Shown here: positions 6,745 through 13,064 of the stretch, piece after piece
How positions within the stretch are numbered: the first letter of the stretch is position 1
Layout of the letters: the number at the start of each line of letters is the position of its first letter
Assembly (NCBI GenBank): GCA_946479335.1
Contig: CAMLFP010000110.1
Location: 1-14,273, forward strand
Direction: 5' to 3'
Length of the DNA: 14,273 nt
DNA from: an uncultured Archangium sp.
Lineage (GTDB): Bacteria > Myxococcota > Myxococcia > Myxococcales > Myxococcaceae
Program-made: the position numbers and the translations under genes
Notes under the pieces: generated by a model
Seen by the model: the letters and a program-made list of their open reading frames with translations, nothing else
Databases searched by the model: none
What the model was told of the DNA's origin: nothing

Positions 6745-7827
6745 ATGTCCCTCCCCTATGCGTGGCGCTCCGAGAGCGAGACGCCCGCGCCTGAAGCACT
6801 CAGCGAAGTCACCGACGCGCTCACCGCCGATGAAGCCCTGCGCCGCGTGCGCAAGGGCGAGACGCTGCTGTACCGCGGCGACTTCCACAACGCGCGGCAG
6901 CTGCTGGGCGCGATGGGCCGCCGGCTGAAGACGCCGCGTCACGGCACCACGCCGCTGGCCGTCTTCCGCGCCGAACGCCAGGCGCGCGCCATCGAGCACC
7001 AGACGCTCGGCCGCATCGTGGTGTTGCTCGACGAGAAGTGGCGGCTCCAGTTGAAGCGCGCGCCCGACGTGGCGCTCGCGTGCCGGCAGGCGTGGGGCGC
7101 GCCGGCGAAAGAAGGCACGCTGGTCGCGCTCAAGACGCTGCTCGGTGTGATGGGCGCCGCGGAGTGGCGGAAGAAGGGCCTCACCGTCCCCGGGCTCAAG
7201 AAGCCGCTGACGCCGCACTACGGCGTCTACGTGCCCACGCGCACCGACTACGTGGAGCTGCTCTCGCGCCTCGACAACGTGAAGGGCGCGCGCTGCTTCG
7301 ACGTGGGCACCGGCTCCGGCGTGTTGGCGCTGGTGCTGCTGCAGCGGGGCGCGGCGTCGGTCATCGGCACCGACCTCGACGAGCGCGCGGTGGCCTGCGC
7401 GCGCGAGAACGCCAAGCACTTCAAGGTGAGCGACCTCTTCACCGTCGAGGAGCGCGCGTTGTTCCCCGACGGGCGCGCCGACCTCATCGTCTGCAACCCG
7501 CCGTGGGTCCCCGAGACGCCGAAGAACCGCGTCGACGCCGCCGTCTTCGATGAGGGCGGGCAGATGCTGCGCGCGTTCCTCGAGGGGCTGAAGGACCACC
7601 TGACGCGCGGCGGGCGCGGGGTGCTGCTCCTCTCCGACCTCGCGGTGCTGCTGGGCCTGCGCGCGCCCGACTTCTTGAAGCGCGAGTTCGAGCGCTGCGG
7701 GCTGACGTTGCGCGCGTCGTTCTCCACGCCGGCGAAGCACGGCAAGGCGAAAGACTCGGGTGACCCGCTGCACGCGGTGCGCAGCAAAGAGGTCACGACG
7801 ATGTACGTGCTCAGCCCAGCAGCTTGA
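6745..7827 (+). CDS. Class I SAM-dependent methyltransferase (PrmC/RlmG-like small-domain type)
   Basis: A 360-residue protein. Residues about 180-300 form a Rossmann methyltransferase domain: SAM-binding motif I CFDVGTGSGVLAL (184-196), acidic residue after strand 2 (GTDLDERAV, D210 or D212), and the NPPW motif (251-254) typical of N6-adenine, glutamine or guanine amino-methylating enzymes such as PrmC and RlmG. The segment HYGVYVPTRTDYVELL (158-173) just before motif I is a common lead-in in this group. The first 155 residues are basic and charged, matching no domain I can name; they may bind nucleic acid or a protein substrate. NPPW argues for methylation of an amide or exocyclic amine, but the substrate is unknown. 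The gene abuts the haem-lipoprotein gene and its 3' end overlaps the convergent scramblase-like gene by 17 bases. Confidence 0.88.
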   Translation: MSLPYAWRSESETPAPEALSEVTDALTADEALRRVRKGETLLYRGDFHNARQLLGAMGRRLKTPRHGTTPLAVFRAERQARAIEHQTLGRIVVLLDEKWRLQLKRAPDVALACRQAWGAPAKEGTLVALKTLLGVMGAAEWRKKGLTVPGLKKPLTPHYGVYVPTRTDYVELLSRLDNVKGARCFDVGTGSGVLALVLLQRGAASVIGTDLDERAVACARENAKHFKVSDLFTVEERALFPDGRADLIVCNPPWVPETPKNRVDAAVFDEGGQMLRAFLEGLKDHLTRGGRGVLLLSDLAVLLGLRAPDFLKREFERCGLTLRASFSTPAKHGKAKDSGDPLHAVRSKEVTTMYVLSPAA

Positions 7828-8638
7828 AGACGTTCTGCACGAGGTCGTTGCCGCCGGCGTGACGGTCTTTCCGCTCGAAGGCCGTGGCGTCGACGGTGAG
7901 CGCCGCGGCGAACACCAGCAAGCGCAACCGCGCGTCGGTGAAGCCGGGCGTGAACTCGATGCTGAAGCGGTCGGCCTGCGTGAAGGCCTCGCGGAAGAAC
8001 CCACCCCAGTGCTTCTTGATGCGTGCCACCACCTGCTCCCCGCGGCGCACCTCGAAGACCCAGTCGGTGAAGCTCAGGAACTTGAACATCGGCCCGTGCA
8101 CCTCGAGCAGCACCGCGCCGTTGGGGTTGCAGAGGTCCGCGCGGAACTTGAGGAGGTGAAACCGGTTCTGCACCACGCCCAGCGGCCGGTCGTCCCACGC
8201 GCGCACTTCGCAGCGGCGGAAGAAGAACGTGAAGGGGAACGTCAAGCGCATGAAGAGCGAGCCGTCGCTCGTCATGCAGTCGGTGGTGTTCACGTAGAAC
8301 GGGTTGAAGTTGCGGCTGAGCGACGCGAGCACTCCGTTGCGTTGTTCCTGCGCGCAGAAGAGCAGCGCGCCGTCTTCACCGCGCACGTCGTAGGTGTTCG
8401 CCTGGTTCCAGCCGACGAGCGCCTGCATCATCTCCACGCTCTGCTTCACGCTCAGGTGCGCGTCGGTGAAGAAGCGCGCGGTGCGGTGACGGAGCCCCTC
8501 CGGCATTCCGCCGGGGTGCCCCGGTGGGAGGCCTTTCGCGAGCGCGGGCTCCTCCGGCGGCGGTGACGGCGGCGTGTGCTCGTTGCCCGGGTGACGCGGC
8601 GCGCGCTTGCCCCAGTCCAGCTCCAGTTCGTCTCCCAT
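7811..8638 (-). CDS. Phospholipid scramblase-family (tubby-like fold) protein
   Basis: A 275-residue protein. Residues about 63-270 resemble the scramblase/LURP-one (tubby-like) barrel: a VKQSVEMMQALVGWNQANTY lead (64-83), a strand with FPFTFFFRRCEVRAWD (134-149), RPLGVVQNRFHLLK (151-164), NPNGAVLLEVHGP (171-183), then WGGFFREAFTQADRFSIEF (211-229) and a closing hydrophobic helix (about 238-255). In animal scramblases the matching C-terminal stretch is a buried or membrane helix after a Gly-rich, acidic segment. The first 50 residues are Pro-rich (TPPSPPPEEP, 22-31), also seen in animal PLSCR proteins. The first Met is used; the next in-frame Met is residue 45. Eukaryotic members act on membrane lipids or DNA; the role of bacterial homologues is not established. 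It diverges from the phosphohexomutase gene across 61 bases. Confidence 0.8.
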   Translation of the reverse strand: MGDELELDWGKRAPRHPGNEHTPPSPPPEEPALAKGLPPGHPGGMPEGLRHRTARFFTDAHLSVKQSVEMMQALVGWNQANTYDVRGEDGALLFCAQEQRNGVLASLSRNFNPFYVNTTDCMTSDGSLFMRLTFPFTFFFRRCEVRAWDDRPLGVVQNRFHLLKFRADLCNPNGAVLLEVHGPMFKFLSFTDWVFEVRRGEQVVARIKKHWGGFFREAFTQADRFSIEFTPGFTDARLRLLVFAAALTVDATAFERKDRHAGGNDLVQNVFKLLG

Positions 8639-8652
8639 GGTGCGTGAGTCTA
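8639..8652 (-). promoter_or_regulatory. Candidate -10 box of the scramblase-like gene (leaderless-type spacing)
   Basis: On the minus strand TAGACT (8652 down to 8647, 4 of 6 to TATAAT) is followed by exactly 8 bases and the ATG. No Shine-Dalgarno lies before this start. A -35 at 17 bases is weak (GCAATG). Confidence 0.35.
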
Positions 8653-8699
8653 CGCGCGTCTGCCGCGCGCATTGCGTCTGCCGCTGCTAAGCCGTGCGC
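8653..8699 (+). promoter_or_regulatory. Divergent intergenic region with possible -10 for the phosphohexomutase gene
   Basis: This is the rest of the 61-base gap between the divergent scramblase and mutase genes. TAAGCC at 8688-8693 is the only AT-containing box near the mutase start, 6 bases from the ATG at 8700. No good -35 lies 16-18 bases upstream of it. No clear inverted repeat for an operator is visible. Confidence 0.2.
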
Positions 8700-10415
8700 A
8701 TGGATTCACAACGCCTCGCCGAGGTCGCCGCGAAGTGGGCTGACGCCGACCCTGATGCGCAGACGCGCGATGAAGTGCGCGCGCTGATTCAGAAGCAAGA
8801 CTGGAAGGAACTCGAGGAGCGCTTCGGCGCCGCGCTGGAGTTCGGCACCGCGGGCCTCCGCGGCACGCTCGGTGGCGGCACCAATCGCATGAACCGCGCG
8901 GTGGTGCGCCGCACGACGGCCGGCCTCGCGCGCTACTTGAAGGCGCAGGTGCCCGAGGTGACGAAGCGCGGTGTCGTCGTCGGCCGCGATGGCCGCCGCA
9001 TGAGCCTCGAGTTCGCGCAGGAGACCGCAGCGGTCTTCGCGGCCGAGGGCATCCCCGCGCACGTGTTTGCTGACGTGTCTCCGACGCCGGTGACCGCGTT
9101 TGCGTTGAAGGACCTCGGCGCGGTGGCGGCGGTGATGGTGACCGCGTCGCACAACCCGCCCGAGTACAACGGCTACAAGGTGTACTGGGGCAACGGCGCG
9201 CAGATTGTGCCGCCGCATGACACCGGCATCGCGGCCGCCATCGACGCGGTGGGCCCGGCGAACGCGATTCCGCTCCTCGACGAGCAAGACGCGCGGAGCA
9301 AGAAGCTGTGGCTCGACGTGCCCGCCTCGCTGGAGCGCCGCTACCTCGACGCCATCCTCGCGCTGCGGCCGCTCAAGAAGTCGGGCGACCTCTCCATCGT
9401 CTACACGGCGATGCACGGCGTCGGCGGCCGCTGGGTGGTGCAGGCGCTCGCCGAAGCAGGCTTCAAGCGCGTCACGCCGGTGCCGCAGCAGCAGGAGCCC
9501 GACGGCGCGTTCCCCACCGTGCGCTTCCCCAACCCGGAAGAGAAGGGCGCGATGGATTTGTCGACCGCGCTCGCGCAGCAGGTGAACGCCGACATCGTGT
9601 TGGCCAACGACCCCGACGCCGACCGCCTGGCGATGATGGCGCGCGATGCGCACGGCGTGCTGCGCATGCTGACCGGCAACGAGGTCGGCGTGCTGTTGGG
9701 TCACTTCCTCCTCACGCAGCAGAAGGTCGAGAAGCCGCTGGTGTGCACCACCATCGTCTCGTCGGCGCAGCTCAAGGTCATCGCCGCCGCGAAGGGCGCG
9801 CGCTTCGAAGAGACGCTCACCGGCTTCAAGTGGATCGCCAACCGCGCGATGGAACTGCAGCCCGAGGGCTACCGCTTCGTCATGGGGTACGAGGAGGCGC
9901 TTGGCTACACGGTGGGCGAGTTGGTGCGCGACAAAGACGGCGTCGGCACCGCGCTGGTCGCCGCCGACATGGCGCAGTGGTGCAAGTCGCGCGGCACCAC
10001 GCTGCTCGGCTACCTGGAGGAGATTCAGCGCGAACACGGCCTCTTCGTCGCCTCGCAGTTCAACGCCACGCTGCCGGGCACCAGCGGCGCGGCGCAGATC
10101 AAGGCGGTGATGGCGAACTTCCGCAGCAAGCCCATCTCGCGCATCGGCGCGTGCAGCATCTCCGCGGCGAAAGACTACGAGTCGGGCACGCTGCCGCTGC
10201 CGAAGAGCAACGTGCTGGCGTGGGAGCTGAACGGCGGCCACCGCGTCACGCTGCGCCCGTCGGGCACGGAGCCGAAGGTGAAGGTGTACTTCGAGTGGAA
10301 TGAGCAGCTGCAGCAGGGCGAGCCGATGAGCGCTGCCCGCGCGCGTGCGGCCGCCTCCCTCGCGCAACTGGAGAAGGACTTCCTCGCGTTGGCGCGGGAG
10401 CGAGGGCTGCCGTGA
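8700..10415 (+). CDS. Phosphoglucomutase/phosphomannomutase (alpha-D-phosphohexomutase superfamily)
   Basis: This enzyme interconverts hexose-6-phosphate and hexose-1-phosphate through a phosphoserine. It has 571 residues, the length of the PGM2-like long branch (phosphopentomutases also belong there). The four domains are marked by FGTAGLRG near residue 48, the phosphoserine loop TASHNPPEYNG (148-158, Ser150), the metal loop DPDADR (304-309), a sugar-recognition loop YEEALGY (397-403) and the phosphate loop RPSGTEP (519-525). All look intact, so it should be active. ATG at 8700 is chosen; a GTG 6 bases upstream would add two residues. The stop overlaps the next GTG (GTGA), and the two downstream genes are linked the same way. 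The context suggests supply of sugar phosphate for envelope carbohydrate, by inference. Whether glucose, mannose or ribose is the substrate cannot be settled from sequence. Confidence 0.93.
   Translation: MDSQRLAEVAAKWADADPDAQTRDEVRALIQKQDWKELEERFGAALEFGTAGLRGTLGGGTNRMNRAVVRRTTAGLARYLKAQVPEVTKRGVVVGRDGRRMSLEFAQETAAVFAAEGIPAHVFADVSPTPVTAFALKDLGAVAAVMVTASHNPPEYNGYKVYWGNGAQIVPPHDTGIAAAIDAVGPANAIPLLDEQDARSKKLWLDVPASLERRYLDAILALRPLKKSGDLSIVYTAMHGVGGRWVVQALAEAGFKRVTPVPQQQEPDGAFPTVRFPNPEEKGAMDLSTALAQQVNADIVLANDPDADRLAMMARDAHGVLRMLTGNEVGVLLGHFLLTQQKVEKPLVCTTIVSSAQLKVIAAAKGARFEETLTGFKWIANRAMELQPEGYRFVMGYEEALGYTVGELVRDKDGVGTALVAADMAQWCKSRGTTLLGYLEEIQREHGLFVASQFNATLPGTSGAAQIKAVMANFRSKPISRIGACSISAAKDYESGTLPLPKSNVLAWELNGGHRVTLRPSGTEPKVKVYFEWNEQLQQGEPMSAARARAAASLAQLEKDFLALARERGLP
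10402..10406 (+). promoter_or_regulatory. Shine-Dalgarno for the secreted barrel-like protein
   Basis: GAGGG inside the end of the mutase gene lies 5 bases before the GTG at 10412. It supports that start and coupled translation across the GTGA overlap. Confidence 0.4.
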
Positions 10416-11080
10416 AGCGGTGGTCGTTCATCATCGCGCTCGTCGCCGGCCTCGCGTGGGCCGACGAGCCGTCGAAGCTCAAAGACGAAGCGCCGCGCGA
10501 GGAGTCAGGCCAGGCGTGGAGTGTCATCGGCGCGCGCACCGTGGCGCCGCAGGAAAACCTCTTCATCGCCGAAGCGGGCTACCCGACGGTGAACGTCAGT
10601 TTCCTGCGCGGCATCGTGGCGGGCCTCAACCTCGGCGGGCGCGTGGGCTTCATGTACGGCGTCGAGGGCCTGCCGCGCGACCTCGCGCCGGGCGTGAAGG
10701 CGCAGGCGCTGCTCAAGTTCCGCTTCTTCGACTCCGGGCGCGTCTCGCTGGGCCTCACCTTCGAGCCCGGCTTCTTCGTCGCGTCGTCGGCGCTGCAGGG
10801 TGCGCGCGGCGCGTTGAACCTCCCCGTCGGCTTCCGCCTCGGCATCGCGGCGTCGTCGGCGTTGGCCATCGCCATTCAGCTCGAGGTGCCGATGTGGATT
10901 GAGTTCGGCACCTTCGGCGGCTTCAACGCGCCCATCCTCACCGGCGGCGGCCTCGAGTACTTCATCACCTCGGACCTCGCGCTCTTCGCGAAGGCGCGCG
11001 TCGGCCCGACGCTGCGCACCAATCGCCCGGCAGAGGTGTCCTTCGATGCGTCGCTGGGTGTGGGCTACCACTTCAAGTGA
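10412..11080 (+). CDS. Secreted, probable outer-membrane beta-barrel protein
   Basis: A 222-residue protein I cannot assign to a named family. Residues 1-17 are a signal peptide (basic MKR, hydrophobic core, AWA|DE cleavage), followed by a charged linker to about 35. The mature part has many short stretches of alternating polar and hydrophobic or aromatic residues with Gly-rich turns (for example 60-83, 96-120, 135-160, 178-199 and 207-222), as expected for an 8-10 strand barrel. It ends in GVGYHFK; barrels often end in an aromatic residue, and here Phe is second to last. There is no cysteine and no lipobox. The GTG start overlaps the mutase stop (GTGA), and the gene's own stop overlaps the next start the same way, so it sits mid-operon. 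It may be a porin-like or structural envelope protein; function unknown. Confidence 0.75.
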   Translation: MKRWSFIIALVAGLAWADEPSKLKDEAPREESGQAWSVIGARTVAPQENLFIAEAGYPTVNVSFLRGIVAGLNLGGRVGFMYGVEGLPRDLAPGVKAQALLKFRFFDSGRVSLGLTFEPGFFVASSALQGARGALNLPVGFRLGIAASSALAIAIQLEVPMWIEFGTFGGFNAPILTGGGLEYFITSDLALFAKARVGPTLRTNRPAEVSFDASLGVGYHFK

Positions 11081-13056
11081 AGCTCCCGCGCGTCACCGTC
11101 GCGCTGTCGGCCGCGTGGGGCGCGCTGTTGCTCAGCCGGTCGCTCTCGGAGAACGACTTCTTCTGGCACCTGACGCTGGGCCGCGAGGTCGCGCGCGCAG
11201 GGTCTCGCGTCATCACCGAGCCGGTGGCCTTCACGTGGGGCGTCCCGCAGACGCTGGCGGTCCCCGAGTGGCTGTGGGACCTGCTGGCCTGGCGCGCGTT
11301 CGAGGTCAGCGAGACGGCGGCGGCGGTCTTCGTCTCGGTGTGCGGCGCGCTGGCGGCCGGGGCCATCGCCCTGTTCGTCGCGTCGGAGATGAAGGTCCGC
11401 GCGCTGGTGCCCGCCTTCACCGCGCTGGTGCTGTGCGCCGCGTCGGTGCGCTTCAAGGAGCGCCCGGAGACGCTCGCGCTGGCGTTCGCCGCGGTGTTCC
11501 TCGTGCTGTCGCGCCGGCTGGTGTCGAGCTTCTCGTGGCCGCTCGCGGGCGCCCTCGTCACGCTCGAAATCGTGTGGGCGCAGACGCACGGCACCTTCGT
11601 GTTGGCGCTGCCCTTCTTCATCGCGTGCGCGCTCGACGCGAAGCCTGAAGCGCGCGGGCGGCTCGCGGGCGTGGCGGGCGCGTTGCTCCTCGGGCTCTTC
11701 ACCGGGTCGGCGGGCGTGGGCGTGCTGTCGTTCCTCTCGAGTCACGTCGCGGGCGATGCCGTGCGCCACATCATCGACATGAGCGCGCCGACGTGGAGCG
11801 ACTTCAACCCCGCGTCGCAGCCGTACCACTTCCTCGCGGCGCTGCTCTCGCTGGCCGCGCTGCCCGGCCTCTTCACCAGCCGCTGGAGCTGGAGCACGCT
11901 CGCCCTCTTCGCGCTGGGCCTCGCGTTGGCGACGACGGCGGTGCGCGGCGTCGCGTGGTGGGCGCTGTGTCTGGTGCCGCAGCTCGCGGCGACGTGGCGT
12001 GATGCGCGGCCGCGGCGCGACCTCGCGGTGCTGGCGCTGGCGGCGGCCTGTGCGGTGTGGGTGACGTGGCGCTTCGAGCAGCGGGTCGGGCCCTTCCTCT
12101 CGTTCTCCATCCGCTCCGCGGAGCTGCCTCGGGAAGCCGCGCAGGTGCTGCCCGCGGGCGCGCTCGTGTGGACCAGCTACGAGAATGGCGCGGCGCTGGG
12201 GTTCCTCGCCGACGGGCGCTTCCGCGTCTCCATCGACTCGCGCACGCCGCTCTTCTTCGGTGACTCGGAGTTCGCGCGGTCGCGTGACTGCCGCGCCAAC
12301 ACGACGTGTCTGCGGCGCGCGCTCGACGCGATGCAGGCCAGCGCCGCCTTCGTCGACCGCGGTGACGCGTGTGAGGTCGTCATGAAGTTGGGTGACTTCG
12401 TGCCGGTGGCGGTGAATGCGCGCGCCGCGACCTTCGTGCGCGCGGGCTCCGGCGTCGAGCCGCTCAAGACCCTCGACGTCTGCGCGCCGATGCTGGTGAC
12501 GGAGCGCTCGTGCGGCGACGACTTCGCGTTCGACCTGCAGCGGCTGGAGCCAGCAGGCGCGACCTTCACGAACTTCCTCACCCAGGCGCGCGAGGTGCGC
12601 TGTGGCCGGCCGGGCGACCTCGCGGTGCTGGAGCCGATGCTGCGGGAAAACGCGCGCTGGGCGGCGCTGCGCGTCCTCACGGGCACTGCGCAGCTGCGCC
12701 ACGACGACGCGACGGCCGCGGTGGAGACGCTGTGGCCTGCCTTGCAGAGTGGTTTCGTTCCGGCCCTCGGGCCGCTGCTGTCGGCGCTCAAGAAGCTCGC
12801 GCCAGAGCAACGCGCGCATTGGCTCGCGCAGATGAGCCGGGCGCTCGACGACGCGACGCCGCCAGCGCTCCGGGTGCTGCGCGCGGAGACCGCGGCGGAG
12901 CTGAACGACGCACCGACGGCGCGCTTCGAGGCGCTGCGCGCGGCGTCGGCCGGTGAGGTGAGCGCGGTGCCGGTGCTGCGCGCGCTGCGCACGGCCACGC
13001 AAGACCCGGCTGAGCGCGCAGAGTTCGACGCGTGGCTCCGCGTGCTGGCGCCTTGA
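11077..13056 (+). CDS. Large multi-pass membrane protein, GT-C-like, with periplasmic and helical-repeat C-terminus
   Basis: A 659-residue protein. Residues 1-335 hold about eight or nine spans (about 5-22, 79-103, 107-123, 131-147, 153-168, 172-186, 197-219, 251-266, 271-290, 315-331). The first loop carries ENDFFWHLTLG (25-35), then VPEWLWDLLAW (62-72), RFKERPETLAL (125-135) and AQTHGTF (168-174). A D-FWH signature with a later HEW/PEW motif is seen in large bacterial membrane proteins resembling GT-C glycosyltransferases, where the first-loop acid is catalytic. Residues 340-520 look like a soluble periplasmic domain with VWTSYENGAALGFL (364-377) and SIDSR (385-389) and several cysteines (C404, C411, C432, C469, C479, C509) that could form disulfides. 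Residues about 520-659 are helical, repeat-like. GTG at 11077 overlaps the previous stop. The donor, acceptor and even transferase activity are inferred. Confidence 0.75.
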   Translation: MKLPRVTVALSAAWGALLLSRSLSENDFFWHLTLGREVARAGSRVITEPVAFTWGVPQTLAVPEWLWDLLAWRAFEVSETAAAVFVSVCGALAAGAIALFVASEMKVRALVPAFTALVLCAASVRFKERPETLALAFAAVFLVLSRRLVSSFSWPLAGALVTLEIVWAQTHGTFVLALPFFIACALDAKPEARGRLAGVAGALLLGLFTGSAGVGVLSFLSSHVAGDAVRHIIDMSAPTWSDFNPASQPYHFLAALLSLAALPGLFTSRWSWSTLALFALGLALATTAVRGVAWWALCLVPQLAATWRDARPRRDLAVLALAAACAVWVTWRFEQRVGPFLSFSIRSAELPREAAQVLPAGALVWTSYENGAALGFLADGRFRVSIDSRTPLFFGDSEFARSRDCRANTTCLRRALDAMQASAAFVDRGDACEVVMKLGDFVPVAVNARAATFVRAGSGVEPLKTLDVCAPMLVTERSCGDDFAFDLQRLEPAGATFTNFLTQAREVRCGRPGDLAVLEPMLRENARWAALRVLTGTAQLRHDDATAAVETLWPALQSGFVPALGPLLSALKKLAPEQRAHWLAQMSRALDDATPPALRVLRAETAAELNDAPTARFEALRAASAGEVSAVPVLRALRTATQDPAERAEFDAWLRVLAP

Positions 13057-13064
13057 GGCGTGCG

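Noticed and set aside
8694..8699. GTG at 8694 as the mutase start
   Set aside because: It would add only Met-Arg before the ATG at 8700 and lacks a Shine-Dalgarno; the ATG is the simpler choice, though this is not proven.
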